DNA of 7,038 bases from a bacterium (GCA_030432505.1 JAUIHA010000040.1:1-7038); one strand, 5' to 3'; counted from the stretch's first letter, positions 1 through 5,577 are shown. Notes: generated by a model not told the origin, from the letters alone. Translations and numbers: made by a program.

Positions 1-105
1 TTATTCCTTGTATTTTTAGTGCTTGTCGGTTGGTATGGAATGAATCAAACGCATGAACAGATAGATGAATTTGAAGATAGAAGAGAGAGATCCCTGGAGG
101 TTTAG
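1..105 (+). CDS. 3' end of a small membrane protein (array member 0, partial)
   Basis: The first reading frame is open from the window edge to a TAG at 103-105, giving 34 residues of a C-terminus whose start lies outside the window. It opens with a strongly hydrophobic run (LFLVFLVLVGWYG), then a charged tail (EQIDEFEDRRERSLEV). This is the same ending, a membrane segment plus a polar tail, as the downstream array members, and the gene lies on the same strand 30 bases before the next one. It is probably another member of the family. Unlike several neighbours, its tail has no cysteine. Function is unknown. The reading frame is reasonably sure from position and composition; membership of the family is inferred from architecture only. 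Confidence 0.6.
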   Translation, partial: LFLVFLVLVGWYGMNQTHEQIDEFEDRRERSLEV

Positions 106-135
106 ATAAATTCAAAAACTACCTAGAAAGATCCT

Positions 136-422
136 ATGAAACTCAAAGCATTAGCATTTTTATTAGTATCAATTTTTGTACTAAACAGTTCGTATGCACA
201 GCAAGCATCGTATGAGATGAAGCAAGATCATGAGGCAAAAATTGCATATGGTGACGTTTGCAATTTTTGCGTGAGGAATCTAGTGAATTTTCATTGTCTA
301 CAGGATTTGCAATAATAATCGCTTTAGCTGGAGGTATTGTTGTGAAGTTAGGTTGCGAGTATGATGATCGTTATCGTAATATTGATCTTTTCTTTTGTCA
401 TCCGGCGGGTGAGAAATTATAA
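136..422 (+). pseudogene. Frameshifted member of the small secreted protein array (member 1)
   Basis: An ATG at 136 starts a clear signal peptide (MKLKALAFLLVSIFVLNSSYA) closely related to that of the next gene, but this frame stops at 313-315 after 59 residues. A second frame, open from 255 to the TAA at 420-422, carries the rest of the family pattern: FLREESSE, equivalent to LLxEESxEE in intact copies, then a transmembrane segment (STGFAIIIALAGGIVVKLG) and a tail with an LFFC motif. The frames join if one base is added to the T run at 264-268, giving about 95 residues. The joined product would also lack about 20 residues of the amphipathic helix (the QEML...LQKLQGK part) found in intact copies. 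This looks like a decaying copy with an internal deletion and a one-base indel. A sequencing error or phase-variable homopolymer is possible for the indel but does not explain the deletion. Confidence 0.75.
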
Positions 423-482
423 TAAAATTCTTTGAAATAAAATTTATGAAACAGAAATAGTTAGGGTATAAGAAAGGTTACC

Positions 483-866
483 ATGAGGCTCAAAGTACTA
501 GCATTGTTATTAGCATCGATTTTTATCTTCAATGTTTCGTATGCACAGCATGCACCATACACCTTCGTGAAGCAGTTGAGTCAGCAAGAGCAAGAAATGT
601 TGGCTAATGTTGTACAAAAACTACAAGGCAAAGAAAATATTACTGCGAGTCAAATTAAAGAACTCTTAGCTGAAGAATCAAGCGAAGAATTGGTAATGTT
701 TATAGGAGTATTTTTGCTTTCCGCCGGTATAATTGGTTGTGCGGTAAAATGTCTCTCACAAGATGCAAACCCAGTTAGAGACTTTGCAAATCTTTTATGT
801 TGTCAAATGTTTGCAGAAAGAACCTCACCAACAGCCCACGAAGCGTCATTATCAGAAAATCCATAA
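483..866 (+). CDS. Small secreted single-pass membrane protein (array member 2)
   Basis: This encodes 127 residues of no family I recognise. Residues 1-21 are a signal peptide ending in VSYA before Q22. Residues 31-50 form a Q/E-rich amphipathic helix (QLSQQEQEML, then VVQKLQGK). An acidic linker follows at 61-69 (LLAEESSEE), then a hydrophobic transmembrane segment at about 70-88 and a tail with C90, C106 and C107 in an NLLCCQMF motif. With a cleaved signal and a later membrane span, the helix should lie outside the inner membrane and the tail inside, though this topology is inferred. An AAAGG ribosome site lies five bases before the ATG. The next gene begins 23 bases downstream, suggesting co-transcription. 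Signal-peptide DNA is most like that of the broken copy upstream, so the two are a duplicated pair. Confidence 0.85.
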   Translation: MRLKVLALLLASIFIFNVSYAQHAPYTFVKQLSQQEQEMLANVVQKLQGKENITASQIKELLAEESSEELVMFIGVFLLSAGIIGCAVKCLSQDANPVRDFANLLCCQMFAERTSPTAHEASLSENP

Positions 867-889
867 GAAATTGCGAAAGAAAGATTACC

Positions 890-1285
890 ATGAAATTTAG
901 AGTTTTACTTTTTGTATTGGCTACATGTTTAGGTTTTAACAGCTCATACGCATTGCACGGTGTAAATAATCCTGTGGCGCAGTTAAGCAAGCATGATCAA
1001 GAAAAACTGGCTACTGTTTTACAAAAACTACAAGGTAAAAAAGACATTACGCCTGAGCAGGTTGCGCAACTTTTAATTGAGGAGTCTGATGAGGAGGGTA
1101 TCCCATTGTGGGCTTTGGGCATTACGTTACCTGTGGGGTTAACCTGCATAGTAGGACTTCTTGTTGGAGCATGCTGCTGGATGGTGTATTGCAATGATAA
1201 TAATGATAGCGATCCATTTACTGATGCCGGAAATCTTTTATTTTGCAGAGCGTGCGTCAAAAAAGAGAATCAAAATGAAGTTTAA
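890..1285 (+). CDS. Small secreted single-pass membrane protein (array member 3)
   Basis: This encodes 131 residues. The frame is open further upstream, but the ATG at 890 is chosen because it begins a signal peptide aligned with the paralogues (MKFRVLLFVLATCLGFNSSYA). It also shares the GAAAG-TTACC-ATG context of the previous gene, and an earlier start would overlap that gene. Residues 31-50 are the QLSKHDQEKL...LQKLQGK helix and 51-69 the DITPEQVAQLLIEESDEE linker. A membrane span at about 72-98 ends in CCW, and the tail (101-131) contains C101, C119 and C122 with the NLLFC motif shared with member 2. Bases 1015-1118 are identical to 1400-1503 in the next gene. The last 11 bases overlap the next start, implying translational coupling. 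Function is unknown. Confidence 0.87.
   Translation: MKFRVLLFVLATCLGFNSSYALHGVNNPVAQLSKHDQEKLATVLQKLQGKKDITPEQVAQLLIEESDEEGIPLWALGITLPVGLTCIVGLLVGACCWMVYCNDNNDSDPFTDAGNLLFCRACVKKENQNEV
1015..1118 (+). repeat. 104-base direct repeat, copy 1
   Basis: This stretch inside array member 3 is identical, base for base, to 1400-1503 in member 4 (offset 385). It encodes the end of the amphipathic helix, the acidic linker and the start of the membrane span. Identity stops abruptly on both sides (C1014 against A1399; G1119 against C1504), and flanking coding sequence has many differences, including synonymous ones. It is best read as a gene-conversion tract. Confidence 0.9.
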
Positions 1286-1709
1286 GATCTTACTTTTCTT
1301 GTTTGCTACCAGCTTAGGCTTTAATAGTTCATATGCACATCAGATGCCACAAAATCCAATAGTGCAATTAAGCCAGCATGATCAAGAAATGTTGATTAAT
1401 GTTTTACAAAAACTACAAGGTAAAAAAGACATTACGCCTGAGCAGGTTGCGCAACTTTTAATTGAGGAGTCTGATGAGGAGGGTATCCCATTGTGGGCTT
1501 TGGCGATAACACTTCCGGCTGGTCTTTGTTGTTTGGTTTCTTTACTGGGAGTAGCAGTTTGGTGGCAATTTTACTCTCCTGATTGGTGCAATCCACTAGG
1601 AGCTATTTATGAGTATTATGATGGTGTACGGTCTAGAAGAATGGATTCTAAGACTAAACAAAAAGGCGGCTATACAGATGATCTTGAAAGCCAGGTTACT
1701 ACTGATTAA
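1275..1709 (+). CDS. Small secreted single-pass membrane protein with a divergent tail (array member 4)
   Basis: This encodes 144 residues. The ATG at 1275 overlaps the stop of member 3 by 11 bases. It is preferred over a longer upstream reading because it begins the conserved signal peptide (MKFKILLFLFATSLGFNSSYA). Residues 31-69 hold the QLSQHDQEML helix and the DITPEQVAQLLIEESDEE linker, largely identical to member 3. The membrane span at about 72-98 contains CC at 85-86 and WW at 96-97. The tail (101-144) is unlike those of members 2 and 3: it lacks the NLLxC motif and has one Cys (C105), a YEYYDG stretch, a basic RSRRMDSKTKQK patch and an acidic end. The gene therefore combines a conserved front with an exchanged or rapidly changed back. 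It is the last gene before a 196-base gap. Function is unknown. Confidence 0.87.
   Translation: MKFKILLFLFATSLGFNSSYAHQMPQNPIVQLSQHDQEMLINVLQKLQGKKDITPEQVAQLLIEESDEEGIPLWALAITLPAGLCCLVSLLGVAVWWQFYSPDWCNPLGAIYEYYDGVRSRRMDSKTKQKGGYTDDLESQVTTD
1400..1503 (+). repeat. 104-base direct repeat, copy 2
   Basis: This is the second copy of the identical core at 1015-1118, in the same reading frame of array member 4. No base differs across it, while the signal-peptide region upstream and the membrane and tail region downstream have both diverged. Confidence 0.9.
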
Positions 1710-1737
1710 ATGATAGAAGAATGATGAAGAAATTTTC

Positions 1738-1764
1738 ACGCATATGCGTTACGAAGACGCTTCG
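1738..1764. other. Palindrome and small hairpin after array member 4
   Basis: A perfect 12-base palindrome, ACGCATATGCGT, lies at 1738-1749. A five-pair hairpin, CGAAG-ACG-CTTCG, follows at 1752-1764. GCGT at 1746-1749 could instead pair with ACGC at 1757-1760, so two folds compete. No T run follows, so this is not a standard intrinsic terminator. It could be a weak 3' structure or a binding site for a dimeric protein. The role is unknown. Confidence 0.4.
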
Positions 1765-1806
1765 ATCCAACAGAAACGCAGTAATTACCTTTTGAATTGA
1801 AATGAG

Positions 1807-1835
1807 TTGACGATAGTGTTAAATATCTTTATGCT
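1807..1835 (+). promoter_or_regulatory. Candidate sigma-70-type promoter for the second gene block
   Basis: TTGACG (1807-1812, five of six matches to TTGACA) and TATGCT (1830-1835, four of six matches to TATAAT) are separated by the ideal 17 bases. They lie in the only sizeable non-coding gap of the array, about 70 bases before the GTG start at 1906. The site would drive 1906-3707. It is a consensus match only, in AT-rich DNA. Confidence 0.45.
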
Positions 1836-1905
1836 TTTTCTCCTTTCTTGATTTTTAAAATAAGATCATATTATCTTTGGCAAAACACAAAATAGGGAGA
1901 GAATA

Positions 1906-2262
1906 GTGCAGCAGAAAAGATATATAATGCTCGTCTTCTCATTTTTTTTATTGTCATTTTCATGTGTGTATTCAGCACAAAGACAACGTTATTATTCTTT
2001 GCGAGAGCAACAAGAACTTACAGAATTGTTCAAAGAGATTCAAAAATATTCTCATGAAAATAATGAGTTTTGTGGTCTTCCTGCTCCGGATTCGCTTTCA
2101 TCTAATCAATTACTTGCTATGCTGGCCGCTACAGGATTAGGCGCAATAATTTTAGGATCGTGGGTGATTATTGATTGTTGTTATATTCGTAGGAACTATA
2201 TACCGTGTGCATCTTCTTCAGGTGAAGGTGAGGGTACAGGGTGGTGGCCATCTGGTAAATAG
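1906..2262 (+). CDS. Small secreted single-pass membrane protein, SLxEQQEL subtype (array member 5)
   Basis: This encodes 118 residues. The GTG at 1906 is chosen because a good GGGAGAG ribosome site (1895-1901) precedes it. An ATG at 1927 in the same frame would cut the basic start of the signal peptide and has no such site. The signal peptide runs to about residue 24 (VYSA before Q25). A Q/E-rich helix follows (SLREQQELTELFKEIQK, 31-47), then a polar linker, a membrane span at about 69-89 and a tail with C91, C92 and C101 ending in a Gly/Ser-rich stretch (SSSGEGEGTGWWPSGK). The helix motif closely matches member 6 (SLQEQQELKMLLKELQK) and more loosely LSQQEQEML of members 2-4. Similarity plus the shared layout supports a diverged family. 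C20 is not in a proper lipobox. Function is unknown. Confidence 0.8.
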   Translation: MQQKRYIMLVFSFFLLSFSCVYSAQRQRYYSLREQQELTELFKEIQKYSHENNEFCGLPAPDSLSSNQLLAMLAATGLGAIILGSWVIIDCCYIRRNYIPCASSSGEGEGTGWWPSGK

Positions 2263-2289
2263 AAAAGATTTAATGTATGGAAAAAAATA

Positions 2290-2637
2290 ATGAATTATAA
2301 AAAGCAGATAATACTCGTTTTATCATTTCTGTTGTCATTTTCATGTGTACGTCCTGTCCACGTACAAGATCATGTTAGTCTTCAAGAACAACAAGAGCTT
2401 AAGATGCTACTCAAGGAACTTCAAAAGCATGAGTCTGTATTAAAAGATGCTGAGGATAGTGAGATGTTTTCTCAGAACGCTGTTGTGAATATAATAGCAA
2501 CCACTGGAATGATGCTTTTATTTTGGTATTTTTGTGATGTAGAAATGCCAGGTCGCAGAGATTATGTTTGTATGGATGGTTGTGCAGGGAGCATGGATTA
2601 TGCTTCAAAATGTTGTCAGTCATTTTTTAAAGAATAG
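2290..2637 (+). CDS. Small secreted Cys-rich membrane protein, SLxEQQEL subtype (array member 6)
   Basis: This encodes 115 residues and is paralogous to member 5 just upstream (27-base gap). The start matches the paralogue's signal peptide (MNYKKQIILVLSFLLSFSC against QKRYIMLVFSFFLLSFSC). Earlier ATGs just upstream lead to stops within a few codons. The ribosome site is weak (GGA followed by an A run). The signal peptide runs to about residue 25, the Q/E-rich helix is at 30-46, the linker is charged, and a short membrane span lies at about 64-82 (NAVVNIIATTGMMLLFWYF). The tail has five cysteines (C94, C98, C108, C109, plus C82 at the membrane edge) and is richer in Cys than any neighbour. Paired cysteines could bind metal or form disulfides, depending on which side of the membrane they face. 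Function is unknown. Confidence 0.8.
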   Translation: MNYKKQIILVLSFLLSFSCVRPVHVQDHVSLQEQQELKMLLKELQKHESVLKDAEDSEMFSQNAVVNIIATTGMMLLFWYFCDVEMPGRRDYVCMDGCAGSMDYASKCCQSFFKE

Positions 2638-2656
2638 TACCTAGAACTTCAAAATA

Positions 2657-2682
2657 TCACCCCGGGCTTTAGTCCGAGGTCT
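2657..2682. repeat. Degenerate copy of the palindromic intergenic repeat
   Basis: ACCCCGGG (2659-2666), loop CTTTAG and TCCGAGGT (2673-2680) form an 8-6-8 hairpin with one mismatch and one wobble pair. The right-hand unit at 5701-5727, read on the other strand, has the same start (TCACCCCGG) and the same 8-6-8 geometry. It lies between array members 6 and 7, directly before the ribosome site of member 7. It may also act as a partial transcript barrier, but no T run follows. Confidence 0.6.
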
Positions 2683-2703
2683 AATAGTTAAATAAGGAGA
2701 GAT

Positions 2704-3087
2704 ATGTTAAAGAGAGTAGTAGTATTAAGTTTTCTTTTATTTGCTTCTTTACATGCGCATGACGGCCTAGTGGTTGATCATGCAAAAGATCAAGCATTAT
2801 TATCATCATCTCTTGAGCAGCTTGATGAACAAACGCTTATGCAGCTTAAGCAATTTATTCATGAGTGTCATAGTGATAAAAGTATTAATGAATTTCTTTC
2901 GAGTAAAGGATTGAGAATTGCATTTTTATCTTCAGTATGCACTTTGGCATGTTTGGCAATGTGGTGGTTAGCCCACGGTGATGTGGTTGCAGAGTGCTGT
3001 GTTAAACAGGCTATTGCCTCATCAACTGGTAGTTGCTGGGACTCAGAAGTAGACTATAATACTTGTCCTGGAGAAGGGAAACTTTAG
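2704..3087 (+). CDS. Small secreted Cys-rich membrane protein, QLDEQTL subtype (array member 7)
   Basis: This encodes 127 residues. A strong AGGAGAG ribosome site (2695-2701) lies just before the ATG. The signal peptide is 1-18 (MLKRVVVLSFLLFASLHA before H19). A helix at 36-53 contains LEQLDEQTLMQLKQFI, whose QLDEQTL core is also in member 9. The membrane span at about 70-90 has two internal cysteines (C79, C83), and the tail (91-127) has CC at 98-99 plus C111 and C121. The sequence is strongly diverged from members 2-4 but keeps the same order of signal, Q/E helix, span and Cys tail. The next gene starts three bases after the stop, so they are surely co-transcribed. Function is unknown; family membership is by architecture. 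Confidence 0.8.
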   Translation: MLKRVVVLSFLLFASLHAHDGLVVDHAKDQALLSSSLEQLDEQTLMQLKQFIHECHSDKSINEFLSSKGLRIAFLSSVCTLACLAMWWLAHGDVVAECCVKQAIASSTGSCWDSEVDYNTCPGEGKL

Positions 3088-3090
3088 TAT

Positions 3091-3378
3091 ATGAAACTAA
3101 GTAGTAAAGTTTTTATCATAATCTTATATTCATTATTTTCTATTTTTTTTCTTCAGGCAAATGTTGTACAACAGTCGTGCAAGTTGACCACAAGTGAAGT
3201 TGAGCTTCTCAAAGAGTACATTGCAACACTTGTGATAGAACAAGAACATTGTGAAATGAGTTTTCTTTCTTTTGAAGTGCTTGAAAATCTTGCTAATTTA
3301 ATTGTGTTCGAGTTAATTGAACATGCGCCAGAGTTAATTACTTATTTCATGACGCTTTTGAGTGAAGCAAAATCTTAG
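3091..3378 (+). CDS. Small secreted protein without a clear membrane tail (array member 8)
   Basis: This encodes 95 residues, beginning three bases after the stop of member 7. The only Shine-Dalgarno-like sequence (AAGGGA, 3074-3079) is inside the upstream gene and rather distant, so translation is probably coupled. The N-terminus (1-23) is a very hydrophobic signal peptide ending in LQA before N24. The body has a short helix resembling the family motif (LTTSEVELLKEYI, 32-44) and two cysteines (C30, C54). Its C-terminal third is moderately hydrophobic and acidic (LANLIVFELIEHAPELITYFMTLL) rather than a clean membrane span. It lacks the polar or Cys tail of its neighbours and is the most unusual member of the array. 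It could be a partner of members 7 and 9. Function is unknown. Confidence 0.72.
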   Translation: MKLSSKVFIIILYSLFSIFFLQANVVQQSCKLTTSEVELLKEYIATLVIEQEHCEMSFLSFEVLENLANLIVFELIEHAPELITYFMTLLSEAKS

Positions 3379-3389
3379 AGAGGAGTACT

Positions 3390-3707
3390 ATGAAGATTAT
3401 AAAAACAGTGGTTTTAGCGTTAGGGCTTGTGATGACAGCAAATGTTCATGCTGATTCAGCTAGCCAGTTCTTATTAAAACAATCAGATATTCAACGATTA
3501 CAACAACTTGATGAGCAAACACTTAAAGATATTCAAGCATTAGCAGAAGCATATTTAAAAAGTGATCAGCAACATGTGGAGGGGCTTGCGGTGAACCCTG
3601 CAGCTGCTTTGCATGAATTTAAAATGCTGGTTAGCAGTCCGGGTGGTTTAATAGTAGTAGCAGCATTAATTTTTAGTTTGATTAAAATTGGTGAACTTTA
3701 TTATTAA
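3390..3707 (+). CDS. Small secreted single-pass membrane protein, QLDEQTL subtype (array member 9)
   Basis: This encodes 105 residues, with a strong AGAGAGGAG ribosome site ending four bases before the ATG. The signal peptide is 1-21 (NVHA before D22). A long amphipathic helix follows at about 25-58 (including DIQRLQQLDEQTLKDIQALA), then an Ala-rich linker and a membrane span at 84-101 (GGLIVVAALIFSLIKIGE) that ends only four residues from the C-terminus. There is no tail and no cysteine in the whole protein, in contrast to members 2-7. The QLDEQTL motif matches member 7. It is the last gene of the plus-strand block, followed after 15 bases by a terminator. Function is unknown. Confidence 0.8.
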   Translation: MKIIKTVVLALGLVMTANVHADSASQFLLKQSDIQRLQQLDEQTLKDIQALAEAYLKSDQQHVEGLAVNPAAALHEFKMLVSSPGGLIVVAALIFSLIKIGELYY

Positions 3708-3722
3708 TAAGATAGAAGTAAT

Positions 3723-3760
3723 AAAAAAAAGCGGGCTTCAAATCGAAGCCCGCTTTTTTT
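3723..3760. terminator. Bidirectional intrinsic terminator between the array and typA
   Basis: A perfect nine-pair stem, GCGGGCTTC (3731-3739) and GAAGCCCGC (3745-3753), encloses a five-base loop AAATC. Seven T residues follow on the plus strand, and an A run (3723-3730) precedes it, giving a T run on the minus strand. It therefore ends both the array transcript (last stop 3707) and the converging typA transcript (stop at 3769-3771). Confidence 0.95.
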
Positions 3761-3768
3761 ACGTTTAA

Positions 3769-5577
3769 TTACTTATTACGTTTACGCTCATGAGGAAGTA
3801 AGAATTTCTTTCTCAAGCGAACGGATTCAGGAGTTACTTCAATAAGCTCATCACTGTTAATCCAATCAAGCGCTTCTTCAAGTGTCATAATTCGTGGTGG
3901 TGCGAGTTGAATTGCATCATCAGAACCGGATGAACGCATATTAGTAAGCTTTTTACCCTTAGTTGGGTTTACATCAAGATCGTTATCTCGACTGTGCTCA
4001 CCAATGATCATACCTTGGTACACTTCTGTAGTTGGCTTAATGAATAAAACACCACGTGCTTGAAGTCCATCAAGTGCAAAACCAAGTGCTTTACCATTTT
4101 CCATGGAGATTAACGCACCTTTAATTCGTTTTGGAATATCACCAGCATATGGTTCATAACTTGCAAAACGGTGACTCATCATACCAGTACCACGAGTTTC
4201 GGTTACAAATTGACTTCTGAAACCAATTAAACCACGTGCAGGTATTTTGAACTCAAGGGTAACTTTGTTAGTACCATGCGGTGTCATATTCGCAAGGATT
4301 GCTTTACGTTTACCAAGCATTTCCATAATTACACCTTGATACGTATCTTCAACATCAATAGTCAAAAGCTCAAATGGTTCGTGCTTTTTACCATCAATAG
4401 TTTTATAAATTACTTCAGGAGCTGAAAGTTGCATTTCAAAACCTTCACGGCGCATTTCTTCTACCAAGATTCCAAGGTGAAGCTGTCCACGTCCTGATAC
4501 TTTGAAGGTATCACCAGTTTCAGTATCTTCAACGCGAAGCGCAAGGTTGGTTTTTAATTCTTTATAAAGTCTGTCTCTAATTTGACGTGAGGTAAGAAGT
4601 TTACCTTCTTTCCCTGCAAATGGAGAATTGTTAACGGAGAAGTTGATAGAAAGTGTTGGTTCATCAATAGAGATGTATTTAACCGGTGATGGGTTTTCTA
4701 CATCACAGATGGTGCTACCAATAGTGAGTTCTTCTTCAAACCCAGTGATCGCAATAATATCGCCAAATTGTGCTTCATCAGCTTCAACTCTGTTAAGACC
4801 TTCGTATTGGTAAAGCTTAGTAACTTTAATTGCTTTACTTACGTAATCATCTTTACAAACAACTACCTGTTGACCAAGTTTGATTGATCCACTAAATACA
4901 CGTCCAACACCAATAATTCCTAAGTAATCGGAGTGATCCAAGTTTGTGATAAGGAATCGAAGCTTATCATCTTCTTGTTTTGGTACAGGAATTTGTTCAA
5001 GAATAGTTTCAAATAATGGCTGCATATCACCGGACATTTTGTCTGGTGTGCGGTTTACAAAACCCATTTTTGATGAACCATAAAGAATTGGGAATTCAAG
5101 TTGCTCTTCTTTGAGTGCAATATCTAAGAAGAGGTCATTAATTTTTTCTTCTGTACGCTCAATGTCAGCATCTTTACGGTCAATTTTGTTAATTACTACA
5201 ATTGGCTTGAGGTCAAGCTCAAGTGCTTTTTGAAGTACAAAACGTGTTCCTGGAAGTGGACCTTCTGCAGCGTCAACAAGAAGAAGGAAACCTTCAACCA
5301 TTTGTAGTGTACGTTCTACTTCTCCACCAAAGTCCATGTGACCTGGGGTATCAACAATGTTGATTTTATTATCGCCAAGGCGAATAGAGGTATTTTTTGC
5401 AAGAATGGTAATACCACGTTCTTTTTCAATATCACCAGAGTCCATAACACGGTCAGTGTCTTCAGCGCTTACAGTTCCAGATTGCTTTAAGAGTTCGTCG
5501 ACCATGGTTGTTTTTCCGTGATCCACGTGTGCAATAATAGCTAAGTTTCGTACGTTTAATCTTTGATTAAAGCTCAT
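3769..5577 (-). CDS. typA: Ribosome-associated GTPase TypA/BipA
   Basis: This encodes 602 residues, full length for the family. TypA is a translational GTPase of the EF-G/LepA class that binds the 70S ribosome and helps ribosome assembly and adaptation to stress such as cold. The GTPase domain shows G1 AHVDHGKTT (16-24), G2 RGITI (54-58), G3 DTPGH (76-80) and G4 NKID (130-133). The G5 position reads SSK (168-170), where E. coli BipA has SAL. A beta-barrel domain II, an EF-G-like domain (SGRGQLHLGILVEEMRREG, near 365) and the TypA-specific C-terminal domain follow, with GLIGFRSQF, HSRDNDLDVN and GKKLTNMR. An AAAGGAA ribosome site precedes the ATG on the minus strand. The gene stands alone between terminators and converges on the small-protein array. 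Identity is certain. Confidence 0.98.
   Translation of the reverse strand: MSFNQRLNVRNLAIIAHVDHGKTTMVDELLKQSGTVSAEDTDRVMDSGDIEKERGITILAKNTSIRLGDNKINIVDTPGHMDFGGEVERTLQMVEGFLLLVDAAEGPLPGTRFVLQKALELDLKPIVVINKIDRKDADIERTEEKINDLFLDIALKEEQLEFPILYGSSKMGFVNRTPDKMSGDMQPLFETILEQIPVPKQEDDKLRFLITNLDHSDYLGIIGVGRVFSGSIKLGQQVVVCKDDYVSKAIKVTKLYQYEGLNRVEADEAQFGDIIAITGFEEELTIGSTICDVENPSPVKYISIDEPTLSINFSVNNSPFAGKEGKLLTSRQIRDRLYKELKTNLALRVEDTETGDTFKVSGRGQLHLGILVEEMRREGFEMQLSAPEVIYKTIDGKKHEPFELLTIDVEDTYQGVIMEMLGKRKAILANMTPHGTNKVTLEFKIPARGLIGFRSQFVTETRGTGMMSHRFASYEPYAGDIPKRIKGALISMENGKALGFALDGLQARGVLFIKPTTEVYQGMIIGEHSRDNDLDVNPTKGKKLTNMRSSGSDDAIQLAPPRIMTLEEALDWINSDELIEVTPESVRLRKKFLLPHERKRNK

Noticed and set aside
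255..275. Programmed -1 ribosomal frameshift in the broken member
   Set aside because: The T run allows slippage, but there is no proper X XXY YYZ heptamer and no clear downstream stem. The copy also lacks part of the helix, so decay is simpler.
467..472. TATAAG as a -10 box before member 2
   Set aside because: No -35 at a suitable distance, and the implied start point would fall on the ribosome site.
797..889. Upstream extension of the gene at 890
   Set aside because: The frame stays open, but it overlaps the previous gene, encodes no signal-like sequence and lacks a ribosome site. The ATG at 890 aligns with all paralogues.
775..1260. Minus-strand open frames opposite members 2 and 3
   Set aside because: They have no ribosome sites or recognisable protein features and are explained by the plus-strand paralogues, including the repeated core.
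1161..1274. Upstream extension of the gene at 1275
   Set aside because: It lies wholly inside member 3 in another frame. The signal peptide that aligns with paralogues starts at 1275.
1906..2350. Lipoprotein signal in members 5 and 6 (LSFSC)
   Set aside because: The bases of a lipobox are not met: the residue three before Cys is Ser rather than Leu/Val/Ile in a proper context, and a standard signal peptidase I site follows in member 5.
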